DNA of 35,885 bases from Candidatus Kuenenia stuttgartensis (GTDB lineage: Bacteria > Planctomycetota > Planctomycetia > Planctomycetales > Planctomycetaceae): assembly GCA_945861865.1 (NCBI GenBank), contig CAMAWN010000039.1, forward strand, positions 1 through 35,885. Direction: 5' to 3'. Every line of letters starts with the position of its first letter. The first letter of the stretch is position 1. This document shows, piece after piece, positions 9,059 through 17,375 of this stretch. The notes under the pieces are model-generated. The model did no database searches, was not told the origin of the DNA, and saw only the letters and a list, made by a program, of their open reading frames with translations. Made by a program: the position numbers and the translations under genes.

Positions 9059-9895
9059 TCAGAACCCGCCCAAGGTTGGTTTGCTGGCTTTCAGTTGCGG
9101 CGGCTGAGACGGCACTTTGAGTGTTTCCAATGTGTGCTTCAGGCGATCTTCCAACTTCAAGCGAGCGTCCATCGCGCGAGGGAAGATCAGCACAAAACCG
9201 ACGTGTACGTCTTTGACTTCCATCCAATAAAAAATGGCGTTGATGGGTTGGTCCGCCGGCGGGATGTCAATGTAGTCAACCGTTTTCTTGCCGACATAAG
9301 GGGAGAATGCGCGATGTCGATCATCGTCTCCTTTCCCAATTCTTACCCAAGGCCAGGGGACGTCTGTCGTCTCGGCTTGAACGCTGTAGGCGTTGGCCAG
9401 CACGTTCGTCAGATCAGTGCGATAGTGAAGTGGCTCGATGTCGTTGTTGGTTTGCTTCTCGACCCAGCGCGGCAGGTTACTCAGCAAGTGCAAGTAGGCC
9501 ATCCCTTCGCCTGAAGGTTCGAGATCAATCTTCGCTCTCCAGGAGGCCAGCACTCCATCGAGACGGACGTTGGGGTGATAGCCCAGTCGGGCAGGGTCTT
9601 CGTTCGGATCAAGCGGTTGTGCTTCGGGCTCGCCGTCTTTGGGCGGAGGAGGCGGAAGGATTTGCTCGAAGGGCTTGGGCACTCGAAGCTCAACTCCTTC
9701 AAAAGGGACCACCTTCGACCCGAGCGCCAAGTTCACCTTTTCGAGGTACTCGAAATACTTCTGAGTCGCAGCGAGGCGATCTTTATAGGACTCTGCGCCA
9801 CACCCGATCGCAAACAACGACGTGCCCGCCAAGCTCGCCAGAAACTTGCGACGATCAAGTCCAAGCACCGGATTCGACGGAAGACTTTGCGACAT
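9059..9895 (-). CDS. Hypothetical Tat-type lipoprotein
   Basis: A 278-residue protein, not recognised. The N-terminus LDRRKFLASLAG resembles a twin-arginine signal, followed by a lipobox-like FAIGC with C32 as candidate lipidated cysteine. A proline-rich stretch (ILPPPPPKDGEPE) follows a short helical region. The remainder has mixed alpha/beta character with WVRIGKGDDDR and INAIFYWMEVKDVHVGFVLIFPRA. The frame is open to 10003, but the ATG at 9895 places the signal correctly and has AGGCGAG upstream. It lies downstream of the cysteine-rich gene on the same strand, behind a strong terminator, so it probably has its own promoter. Confidence 0.75.
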   Translation of the reverse strand: MSQSLPSNPVLGLDRRKFLASLAGTSLFAIGCGAESYKDRLAATQKYFEYLEKVNLALGSKVVPFEGVELRVPKPFEQILPPPPPKDGEPEAQPLDPNEDPARLGYHPNVRLDGVLASWRAKIDLEPSGEGMAYLHLLSNLPRWVEKQTNNDIEPLHYRTDLTNVLANAYSVQAETTDVPWPWVRIGKGDDDRHRAFSPYVGKKTVDYIDIPPADQPINAIFYWMEVKDVHVGFVLIFPRAMDARLKLEDRLKHTLETLKVPSQPPQLKASKPTLGGF

Positions 9896-10035
9896 GCTGG
9901 TCTCGCCTGGCGGAATGAAGCGGCTGGTATGGGCGAGATTCGCCAACAACGTGCTGCGATTGTGCGACTGGCTCCGAAGAGCGTCAAGCCAGACAGTGAG
10001 CACGTCAATATCATGCTCTCACCAATTTCAAGACG

Positions 10036-10078
10036 AAAAAAAATCGAATCGACCCGTGAGGGGTCAACTCGATTTTTA
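10036..10078 (-). terminator. Intrinsic terminator of the cysteine-rich gene
   Basis: A long hairpin in which AAAAATCGA pairs with TCGATTTTT, continuing inward with GACCC/GGGTC around the loop GTGA. On the - strand it ends in a run of eight T. It lies about 30 bases past the stop of the cysteine-rich gene and before the start of the Tat lipoprotein gene, so it should end the cysteine-rich transcript. The symmetric A/T tracts could also make it work in the + direction. Confidence 0.78.
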
Positions 10079-10107
10079 ATTAGCACCTCAAGTTGTCCAA
10101 AAGGCAA

Positions 10108-10443
10108 TTACGCCTTCGGAGCCGGAGCGGCTTCTTCTTTCGGCGGCGGAGGAACTTCCTTCACAGCCGGGGCCGGAGCAACATGACCGGCAGCCGGAGC
10201 CGCTGTACCACCGCAGCTCTTTGGAGCTGAGCAGCGCGAGGTCTTGGCGACGCAGCAGGTCGCGGCTGGCTTGCAGCAGCTCACCGTCTTGGTCTGGCGC
10301 GCAGCGGTCGTCTTGACCTTCGGGGCCTTGCAGCACTTGACCTTGACGGGCTTGCAGCAGTCCTTGGCTTCAGCGGCACCGCTGAATGCGGCCAGGACGG
10401 CCAGGGTCGCGCTCAACGCAACCAACTTCATAGAACGACTCAT
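10108..10443 (-). CDS. Small exported cysteine-pair-rich protein
   Basis: A 111-residue protein, not recognised. A clear signal peptide spans residues 1-26 (MKLVALSATLAVLAAFSGAAEA, cleavage after AEA). The mature part has ten cysteines between residues 29 and 77, eight of them in four adjacent CC pairs (29-30, 37-38, 56-57, 63-64), spaced by Lys-rich segments such as CCKPVKVKCCKAPKVK. The tail is Ala/Pro-rich with PPPPKEE. There are no tryptophans or recognisable enzymatic motifs. It could bind metal, or be a disulfide-linked envelope component; neither is shown. The ATG at 10443 has a strong GGGAG just upstream; the frame is open to 10533 but that part has no signal-peptide character. The strong ribosome binding site and terminator suggest a well-expressed single-gene transcript. 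Confidence 0.82.
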   Translation of the reverse strand: MSRSMKLVALSATLAVLAAFSGAAEAKDCCKPVKVKCCKAPKVKTTAARQTKTVSCCKPAATCCVAKTSRCSAPKSCGGTAAPAAGHVAPAPAVKEVPPPPKEEAAPAPKA

Positions 10444-10636
10444 GATGTCTCCCTTTCCTTGCACTATGATGGCTCGGCCTCTTGACCTTCCATCGAGGTG
10501 AACGAGCACAGTCTTCATGGCTCTGCCGTCCAAGGCGATTCGCGTCCGACACTCCTTGGACGCTAGGTGTTACGCATGGTTGATCATCGGACTAACTCTT
10601 CCGATTGCGCAAATTATGCGGGTTAGGATAGCCGTG

Positions 10637-11593
10637 ATGCCTTCAATGTCAAACCACCACGAAAACCAAAGGCTCCCTATTTTGCCGCTTCATCCTGATT
10701 GCACTCTTGAAAAGTCACCCGCTCCCAGTGAACGGTCATCGGCCCGAGATTGGCTCGTTGGTCCTCAGAGATGGACGATGACTGGCCAACCGAAATTGAT
10801 GGGGATCGTGAACGTCACGCCCGACAGTTTTTCGGATGGTGGCCAGTTTGATTCGGTGTCGGCCGCTGTTGAGCACGCACTGAGATTAGCCGAGGAAGGT
10901 GCCGACATTCTCGACATCGGCGGCGAATCAACTCGTCCCGGCGCAGCAGCGGTTCCGTTGGACGAGGAATTACGACGAGTCGTTCCGGTCGTGAGAGAGT
11001 TGGCTCGACGGACGCGCGTGCCGATCAGCATCGACACCTCCAAGGCTGAGGTCGCTCGCCAGTGCCTGGAAGCCGGAGCCACGATCGTCAATGACATCTC
11101 TGGTTTGACCTTCGACATGGACATGCCTCGCGTCTGCCGCGAGTCCTCGTGCGGAGTGATCGTGATGCACATTCAAGGGACTCTGCAAACGATGCAGGTT
11201 GAGCCGCGTTACGACAACGTCGTCGCGGAGGTGTGCCAGCACTTTTCACGACGTTTGGATGACCTCGAAGCCGCCGGCATTACTCGCGAGCGCATCGTGC
11301 TCGATCCCGGCATCGGGTTCGGCAAGACCGCCGAGCACAATCTGCAACTGTTGTCGCACATTGCCGACTTCCATGCACTCGGTCGACCGGTGCTCATCGG
11401 CCACTCGCGAAAGCGGTTCTTGAAGAAAGTGCTCGGCCGAGAGATCGAGGAACGGGACGCCGGCACGCTTGGCGTCAGCCTCGCCCTGGCCGCTCAAGGT
11501 GCGGACATTCTGCGAGTCCATGACGTGCGTGCCACTCGCGATGCGCTGCTGGCGTGGCAAACGGTGCTCTCGGCCAGTCTGTTCGGGCGATAG
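10637..11593 (+). CDS. folP: Dihydropteroate synthase
   Basis: A 318-residue TIM-barrel enzyme of folate synthesis, joining p-aminobenzoate to dihydropterin pyrophosphate. Diagnostic motifs appear in order: GIVNVTPDSFSDGG (56-69), DIGGESTRPG (93-102), SIDTSKAEV (131-139), VNDISG (151-156), MHIQGT (177-182; usually MHMQG), DPGIGFGK (223-230) and GHSRKRF (255-261). The enzyme core starts near residue 47, so the N-terminus is about 45 residues longer than most homologues. I chose the ATG at 10637; ATG 10646 is also possible. The frame is open back to 10517, but that part overlaps the regulatory region of the divergent cysteine-rich gene. It stands alone, without other fol genes. Confidence 0.93.
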   Translation: MPSMSNHHENQRLPILPLHPDCTLEKSPAPSERSSARDWLVGPQRWTMTGQPKLMGIVNVTPDSFSDGGQFDSVSAAVEHALRLAEEGADILDIGGESTRPGAAAVPLDEELRRVVPVVRELARRTRVPISIDTSKAEVARQCLEAGATIVNDISGLTFDMDMPRVCRESSCGVIVMHIQGTLQTMQVEPRYDNVVAEVCQHFSRRLDDLEAAGITRERIVLDPGIGFGKTAEHNLQLLSHIADFHALGRPVLIGHSRKRFLKKVLGREIEERDAGTLGVSLALAAQGADILRVHDVRATRDALLAWQTVLSASLFGR

Positions 11594-11761
11594 CCGCAAG
11601 CCTGTCTAATTTCTGGCCGCGCGATTGACTCACATCGAGACATCGCGGCATGAAAAAGACTTCCGACTCTCTCGCAACGACGGCTTTTCGGATAGGCTCT
11701 TGCGCCTTCCATCGCAGTCTCTCGACGAACGAACCGCAACCAACTTTTCGGAGAGTCAACC

Positions 11762-12475
11762 GTGCGAAAAACCATCACTGCCTGCATCGCTGCTGTGGGA
11801 CTCCTCAACGCGCTGGGAACACTCGGCTGCGGCACGTCGGGAACCCCACCCGGTGCCACGTCGGTGAGCCAGCCAGAGAACAAGGCGTCCAGTGAAATCG
11901 GTTACGGAACCCTCTTGGGACACACCTACTCCAACGATTACTTTGGACTGTCCGTTTCAATTCCCGATGAGTGGTACATCCAAAACCGCGAAGAGGCCGC
12001 GGAGGTTTTGCGAATCGGAAAGGCCGTTACCTTGGGCCAAGGGGTCGATCCCAATTTCAAGGCAGCCGTGGAGGCGTCACAGACAAACACGCTGCAACTT
12101 CTCTCCGCATTTCGGCATCCGCCCGGCACACCCGGGTTGGTTTCTAATCCGACAGTGAGCATCATCGCCGAGCGCGTCAAACACTTGCCGGGAATCCGCT
12201 CCGGTGCCGAGTACTGCGCGATGTTGAAACAATCCCTGGGACAGTCCGCGATCAAGACGGAATCGGATGCCGTGCTGAGCGGGTTGAAGATCGGTTCGCT
12301 GGACGCGCACTGCCTGCCGGCACGGATGACCGTCGGAACGATCGTCATCCAACAACGCTTTTACGCCACTCGTTACAAGGACTATGTCCTGGCGGTGATC
12401 GTCAGCTACTCCGCGGACGAGGAACTCCTGACAGCCGAAAAAATCCTGTCCGAGATCAAGGCCGGCGGGAAATGA
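11762..12475 (+). CDS. Hypothetical lipoprotein
   Basis: A 237-residue protein, not recognised. It starts with GTG at 11762, behind GGAGAG with good spacing. The signal peptide ends in a lipobox (LGTLGC, C23), so it is predicted to be lipid-anchored. After a low-complexity linker (~24-45), the sequence YSNDYFGLSVSIPDEWYIQ resembles the opening of small domains in secreted proteins that describe a 'native, physiological' beta-sandwich (PsbP/DUF1795-like); this likeness is weak. It ends 32 bases from the stop of the convergent UDP-sugar dehydrogenase gene. Function is unknown. Confidence 0.75.
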   Translation: MRKTITACIAAVGLLNALGTLGCGTSGTPPGATSVSQPENKASSEIGYGTLLGHTYSNDYFGLSVSIPDEWYIQNREEAAEVLRIGKAVTLGQGVDPNFKAAVEASQTNTLQLLSAFRHPPGTPGLVSNPTVSIIAERVKHLPGIRSGAEYCAMLKQSLGQSAIKTESDAVLSGLKIGSLDAHCLPARMTVGTIVIQQRFYATRYKDYVLAVIVSYSADEELLTAEKILSEIKAGGK

Positions 12476-12507
12476 CGCGACTCCGCAGGCCGACTCTGCC
12501 ATCACGG

Positions 12508-13827
12508 CTACGCCTTGCGGATTTTCTCGCGACCGGCCTTCACGTTCTTCGTCGCGTTGCGTGTGTCGAGCACCATCTTCGAGTGCTGGACGATGAAGTC
12601 GCTGTCGTAGGCCGAGTGATCCGTTGCGATCAGCACGCAGTCTTGGGCAGCGAGGTATCCTGGCGTCAGCGGCGAGCTGTCCATGTCGGGGACGTCGTGA
12701 TGTCGCATCTTCGGCAGCGACGGGACGTGTGGGTCGTTGTAGGTCACGATCGCGCCGCGAGCGAGCAGTTCCTCCATCAGCACGAAGGACGGGCTTTCGC
12801 GCGGGTCATCCACGTCTTTCTTGTACGCCATGCCGAGCAGCGCGATCTTGCTGCCCTTCAGTGCCTTGCCGTCTTCGTTGAGGAATTCCATCAGCCGCGT
12901 GATGACGTATTCCGGCATCTGCCGATTGATCTCGCCGGCGAGTTCGATGAACCGCGTGGTCATGCCGTACTTGCGAGCCAGCCAGGTCAGATAGAACGGG
13001 TCGATCGGAATGCAGTGACCGCCGAGGCCCGGCCCCGGATAGAACGCTTGGAAGCCGAACGGTTTGGTTTTCGCCGCGTCGATGACCTCCCAGACGTCAA
13101 TGCCCATTTTGTCGAAGAGCACTTTGAGTTCGTTGACCAGCGCGATGTTCACGCAGCGATAAGTGTTCTCCAAAATCTTGCAGGCCTCGGCGATCTCGGC
13201 GCTGCTGACCGGGATGACCTTCACGATTGCGTGGCTGTAAAGCTGCTCGGCGAGTTTGCCGCTGATCGGGTCGAGGCCGCCGACGACTTTCGGAATGCGC
13301 TGAGCCTGAAAATCCGGGTTGCCCGGGTCTTCACGTTCGGGGCTGAAGGCCAGGAAGAAATCGCTGCCGGATTTCAAGCCGGTCTTGCTGAGGATCGGCA
13401 GCACGACATCGCGCGTCGTCGTCGGGTACGTCGTGCTTTCGAGGACGACCAGTTGCTCCGGCCGCAGCGCCGCGCGGATGGATTCGGTGGTGCCTTCGAT
13501 GTAGCTCATGTCCGGATCGCGGCTCTCGTTGAGCGGCGTCGGCACGCAGATCAGGATGCAGTCGGCCTCCTTGAGACGGCTCATGTCGGAAGTTGGCTCG
13601 AACTGCTTCAAGGTCAGCCAGTTCGCAATCATCTCGGACGGGATGTGTTTGATGTAGCTCTGGCCTTTGACGAGCGCATCGACCTTGCGCTGGTCGATGT
13701 CAAAGCCCATCGTCTTGAAGCCGGCCTTGATGAAGGCATTCAGCAGCGGCAGGCCGACGTAGCCCAAGCCGATCACTCCGACGACCGCTTGCTTGTCGCG
13801 GATTTTTTGTTCGAGAGCCTCGTGCAT
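12508..13827 (-). CDS. Nucleotide-sugar (UDP-N-acetylglucosamine type) 6-dehydrogenase
   Basis: A 439-residue member of the UDP-glucose/GDP-mannose dehydrogenase family, closest in motif style to WbpA/WecC-type UDP-HexNAc dehydrogenases. It carries an N-terminal NAD-binding Rossmann motif (VGVIGLGYVGLPL, 16-28), ICVPTPLN (93-100), the central lysine region EACKILENTYRCVNIALVNE (K217), and the catalytic cysteine C272 in GPGLGGHCIPIDPFYL. The C-terminal domain (GMAYKKDVDDPRESPS) binds the UDP-sugar. It oxidises the C6 hydroxyl of a UDP-sugar in two steps to a uronic acid, feeding polysaccharide or O-antigen synthesis. No other glycan genes are adjacent. The specific substrate cannot be decided by eye. 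Confidence 0.9.
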   Translation of the reverse strand: MHEALEQKIRDKQAVVGVIGLGYVGLPLLNAFIKAGFKTMGFDIDQRKVDALVKGQSYIKHIPSEMIANWLTLKQFEPTSDMSRLKEADCILICVPTPLNESRDPDMSYIEGTTESIRAALRPEQLVVLESTTYPTTTRDVVLPILSKTGLKSGSDFFLAFSPEREDPGNPDFQAQRIPKVVGGLDPISGKLAEQLYSHAIVKVIPVSSAEIAEACKILENTYRCVNIALVNELKVLFDKMGIDVWEVIDAAKTKPFGFQAFYPGPGLGGHCIPIDPFYLTWLARKYGMTTRFIELAGEINRQMPEYVITRLMEFLNEDGKALKGSKIALLGMAYKKDVDDPRESPSFVLMEELLARGAIVTYNDPHVPSLPKMRHHDVPDMDSSPLTPGYLAAQDCVLIATDHSAYDSDFIVQHSKMVLDTRNATKNVKAGREKIRKA

Positions 13828-13907
13828 TTGTCACCGTTCAACTGGTCGAGAAGTGAGGATTCGTTCGACGCCTGCCAAACGCAGCGGAATGTATGCGATT
13901 CACAAAA

Positions 13908-13928
13908 GCAGAGTCCAAGCGACTCTGC
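13908..13928 (-). terminator. Intrinsic terminator of the natAB-like operon
   Basis: GCAGAGTC (13908-13915) and GACTCTGC (13921-13928) form a perfect 8-bp stem with a 5-nt loop. Read on the - strand the stem is followed by TTTT. It lies 12 bases past the stop of the ABC permease/protease gene, the expected place for its terminator. Confidence 0.72.
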
Positions 13929-13940
13929 AATCTCAGAGCT

Positions 13941-16451
13941 TCAAGTCACACAGGTCGAATGCTGCTGCGCCGGAGCCAATCCGCTCGCGAACAGATTGTT
14001 GACAGCTTCAGGAGTCGGCTTCGCTCGGCCGGATTGCCAGACCCACCACAAGCACATGGCGGCAGCGACTCCGGAAATGACGAGTGTTAGCCACGTGTAG
14101 CGCAGACCGCCGTCTCCGAGTGTCGCGAACCAATGCCAAAATGATTGTCGAAACTCTTCCGCATGTCCGTCGGCAATTCGAACGCTCACTCGTTCGCGCA
14201 TCACGGCCAGCGAATTGAACAGGAAGTGAAAAATGACTCCCGGCAGCAAACTGTTGCTGCGGAGAGCAATCAGCCCCAGCACGATGCCCAGCAGCGTCGC
14301 ATTGAAAACTTGCTGGGGAATCATGTGCATCGCGCCAAACGCCAGAGCGGACAGGCCAATCGCCACCCGGGTGCGGCCGTTGCGATTGAAGCCCGTCAGG
14401 ATGAAACCACGAAACGCCAGTTCCTCGCAAACGGCGGGAGCGACCGCGAGTGCGATCAGAATCAGCGGCAACGATTGCTCGCCATCGCCCATCGCTCTCA
14501 GCAAACGAGTGGCTCCGTCGGGCAACTGCGGGAAGAACCATTGCAACGAGGCCATCAATTCCAGAGACAGCGGATGCAGCACAAATGGCAGCAGGGCGGC
14601 AATCGCGACGAACTTCCAGTTTGGCAACCACAGTCGCAGGGATTGCCGCACGCTGGTCGTCAGAATTAAAGCCATGAACAACGCGGGGCAGGCGATGATC
14701 GCAAGTTGCTGAATCACCATCAGCTTCATCATCTGCATGCCCATCTCGTCAGGCGTTGCGGACGCGATCGACTGGCCGAACGCACGCATCGAGACGAACT
14801 GCGCCAGCATGATGATCACGAAACAGAAACCCGCTTCGGTGAAGGTTGGCGTCGGTTCTTTCTCGCGGAGCAGATGCTTCAGCCACAAACCGACCTCAAA
14901 GCGTTCGCCATCGCGGAACAAGACCCCTTCGCTGGAGAACTGCTCGATCGCCCACCACAGCGCCAGCAGGCTGTAACCGATGCTCGTCGCCAACACCGGG
15001 GCTGCGAAAATTAACGCCCCCGTGTTGCCCGGATTCAGCAGCAGCGCCTTCAACAGCAGCGCGATGTTGACCACCGGCATGACGCTGTAAAACCACGACG
15101 CTTGGTGGACCGGATAAATCTCGACGGCGGGCGAAAGGCAAAACACCGTCAGCCCAATGGAAACCATCAGCAGCGGCGTCAGGTAGTATTGTCCCTCTTT
15201 CGAACTGCGGGCAAACGTCGCCAGCGCCAGACACATCGCGCTAAAAAACGCCGACAGCGGAATCAACAGAATCAACAACCACGCCAACGCAGGTGCGGTC
15301 GGCAACGTGATGACGCCCGCATGAGCCAACGCGCCGCGCCCCATGCCGCCAGCCACCGACAGCATGTATTGCCCGGTCGCGCCGATGCTCAGCAAGTTCA
15401 GCAACGCGGTGCTCATGCTGAAGCACATCACCGTGAAAAACTTTCCGAGCACGATTTCAGTGCGTGTGGCGGGGCAAATGAGCAGCGTCTCCATCGTGCC
15501 CCGTTCTTTCTCGCCGGCCGCGACATCGACCGCCGGATAGAACGCCCCGGTCACGGCCATGATGACCAGCAACGCCGGGAACATTTTCGACCAGACATTG
15601 GCCGAGATTTGCTCCTCGGCCGCGAGATCCAGCGGCGCGGAGCCGACCGGCCGAGTCAGCTCTTGCGGCAACTCCGCCGCCGAGAGCCGCTGACGCAAGA
15701 TTTCTTCTTCCCACGCTTCGAGCACTTCGCGAACGCGAGCGTACGCGACAACCGATTTGTCGTCGGCCCGGTTTTTGACAATCGTGGGCCGCGGATACGA
15801 GACGCCGGCGACGTGCGAGTTGTCGCGTTCGACGAGCAAGCGATTCACCCGCTCGATGTTTTCCTTCAACCCGTCAGGAACGACGATCAGCACTTGAATC
15901 TGGCTGGAAGCAAACAGGTCCATCAACTCATGGTCGATGGTCACTTGCTTGGCCCTGAGTTGCCCGATCCGTTCTTGCAACACCGCGAGCGATTTGTCGG
16001 ACGGGCCCGCGGGAGTCTTCATTCGCTCACGTTGAGCCGACTCCGCCTGCTTGACATCGGCATCAATCGCGGTGTGTTGCTCGATGCGTTCGCGGATCGC
16101 ACGGGCCTGCTCAATGAGCATCCGATTCCGTGAGGCATTCAGGCCACCGCCACCCAGTTCGACCAACGTATCCGTGACGACATTCAGCTTGTCGGAGTCA
16201 GCCGGGTTGTTGAACCAATTTGAGACGAACTTGTCCCCTTCGAGCAATTGCGGCGGCGGCAGATGCTTCTCGCCGAGGATGACCACGGTCCGCGGCTGCT
16301 CGCTGAACAGCAACGTCATCTGCAACATGCCGATTCCCATCGCCGGGTACAGCAGCAGCGGCAACACCGCGATCATGAACAGCGTCCGGCGGTCCCGGAA
16401 CTGATCTCGTACTTCGCGCAGAAAAATGAGTTTGACGGTCAGCCAGTTCAT
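13941..16451 (-). CDS. ABC transporter permease fused to CPBP-family intramembrane protease
   Basis: An 836-residue, multi-helix membrane protein. Residues 1-500 resemble NatB/ABC-2 permeases: RDRRTLFMIAVLPLLLYPAMGIGML at the N-terminus, a large extracytoplasmic loop (~55-285), then GEKERGTMETLLICPATRTEIVLGKF (314-338) and several helices. The C-terminal ~250 residues are a CPBP (Abi/CAAX-protease) domain with all three motifs: EELAFRG (E676, E677, R681), FGAMH (H709) and HFLFN (H742, N746). The export partner is the ATPase gene 10 bases upstream. I start at ATG 16451, typical for NatB (MNWLTVKLIF); the frame is open to 16481. Possible roles are export coupled to proteolytic processing of a peptide, or ion/antibiotic extrusion; no substrate gene is visible. 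Confidence 0.9.
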   Translation of the reverse strand: MNWLTVKLIFLREVRDQFRDRRTLFMIAVLPLLLYPAMGIGMLQMTLLFSEQPRTVVILGEKHLPPPQLLEGDKFVSNWFNNPADSDKLNVVTDTLVELGGGGLNASRNRMLIEQARAIRERIEQHTAIDADVKQAESAQRERMKTPAGPSDKSLAVLQERIGQLRAKQVTIDHELMDLFASSQIQVLIVVPDGLKENIERVNRLLVERDNSHVAGVSYPRPTIVKNRADDKSVVAYARVREVLEAWEEEILRQRLSAAELPQELTRPVGSAPLDLAAEEQISANVWSKMFPALLVIMAVTGAFYPAVDVAAGEKERGTMETLLICPATRTEIVLGKFFTVMCFSMSTALLNLLSIGATGQYMLSVAGGMGRGALAHAGVITLPTAPALAWLLILLIPLSAFFSAMCLALATFARSSKEGQYYLTPLLMVSIGLTVFCLSPAVEIYPVHQASWFYSVMPVVNIALLLKALLLNPGNTGALIFAAPVLATSIGYSLLALWWAIEQFSSEGVLFRDGERFEVGLWLKHLLREKEPTPTFTEAGFCFVIIMLAQFVSMRAFGQSIASATPDEMGMQMMKLMVIQQLAIIACPALFMALILTTSVRQSLRLWLPNWKFVAIAALLPFVLHPLSLELMASLQWFFPQLPDGATRLLRAMGDGEQSLPLILIALAVAPAVCEELAFRGFILTGFNRNGRTRVAIGLSALAFGAMHMIPQQVFNATLLGIVLGLIALRSNSLLPGVIFHFLFNSLAVMRERVSVRIADGHAEEFRQSFWHWFATLGDGGLRYTWLTLVISGVAAAMCLWWVWQSGRAKPTPEAVNNLFASGLAPAQQHSTCVT

Positions 16452-16461
16452 AGAAATCAAT

Positions 16462-17244
16462 TCATCCCGCCACCGGGGCAAACCCGGCTGCGGAAGGTTG
16501 GTTCTGTTGGTCGTAGCGTTCGATCAAGTCGAAAAACAATTCTTCGGTGTCGGGCTGCTGATGCTGTTCCTGAAGCTCCGGCAACGTGCCTATTGCCAGG
16601 ATCGCACCCTTGTGAATGATGGCGATCCGGTCACAGAGTTTCTCGACCTCGCGCATGATGTGCGTCGAAAAGATGATGCACTTCCCCTGATCCTTCAGCG
16701 ACTGCACGATCGCCAAGACCTTCCGGGCGACGAGCACGTCCAGCCCGCAGGTTGGTTCGTCGAAGATGATGACCGGCGGGTCGTGAACCATCGCGCGGGC
16801 AATCGAAGCCTTCTGCTTCATGCCGGTCGACATCTTTGCTCCCAGCGTGTCGCGGAAGTCGTTCATTTGCAGCGTGTCGAACAACTGTTCCAGCCGCGAT
16901 TGCAAAACATCTTCCGGCAGTCCGTAAAGCCGGCCGTAGTACTCCGCCATTTCCCAGGCGGTCATGCGGTCGTAGATGCCGGTGTTGTTCGACATGAAGC
17001 CGATGCGTTTCCGCACTTCGGTCGGATGTGTGACCACGTCGAAACCGGACACGGTCGCCGTGCCGCTGGAAGGACGCAACACCGTGCTGAGAATTCGCAG
17101 GCAAGTCGTCTTGCCGGCTCCGTTGGGACCGAGCAACCCAAAAATCTCGCCGGGCTGCACGTCAAAACTCACATGATCCAACGCCGCGACCCAACCGCGG
17201 CGCAGATCATCGAATCCCTTGGTGAGCTGTTGGACGGAAATCAT
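16462..17244 (-). CDS. ABC transporter ATP-binding protein (NatA/DrrA type)
   Basis: A 260-residue ATPase with Walker [10 protein letters not shown] (39-47), a signature in the variant form STGMKQK (139-145) as in NatA/DrrA exporters, Walker B VIIFDEP (158-164) with D-loop GLD, and the switch histidine H195 in FSTHIM. The usual Q-loop glutamine appears replaced by asparagine (FMSNNTGIY). It powers the permease encoded 10 bases downstream, with which it forms an operon. The ATG at 17244 is preferred because the protein then begins [11 protein letters not shown] as in homologues; the frame is open seven codons further. Confidence 0.93.
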   Translation of the reverse strand: MISVQQLTKGFDDLRRGWVAALDHVSFDVQPGEIFGLLGPNGAGKTTCLRILSTVLRPSSGTATVSGFDVVTHPTEVRKRIGFMSNNTGIYDRMTAWEMAEYYGRLYGLPEDVLQSRLEQLFDTLQMNDFRDTLGAKMSTGMKQKASIARAMVHDPPVIIFDEPTCGLDVLVARKVLAIVQSLKDQGKCIIFSTHIMREVEKLCDRIAIIHKGAILAIGTLPELQEQHQQPDTEELFFDLIERYDQQNQPSAAGFAPVAG

Positions 17245-17375
17245 CGGACGGTGTCCCGCGATCAAGGCTGAGGCGGTGGAGAATGAGCCGGATCTTACCG
17301 CCTTCGGGCGGGACTACGAACCTAGCACGTCACCGAACAGCCTGACTGAGCGGCCATTGGCAGCTTGAAGGAAAA

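Noticed and set aside
12472..14100. 542-codon open frame on the + strand opposite the UDP-sugar dehydrogenase gene
   Set aside because: Antisense of a well-supported enzyme, crosses a terminator and the end of another gene, and has no recognisable protein character.
15102..16133. 343-codon Arg/Gln-rich frame on the + strand within the permease gene
   Set aside because: Shadow of the permease extracytoplasmic region; composition is an artefact of GC-rich antisense.
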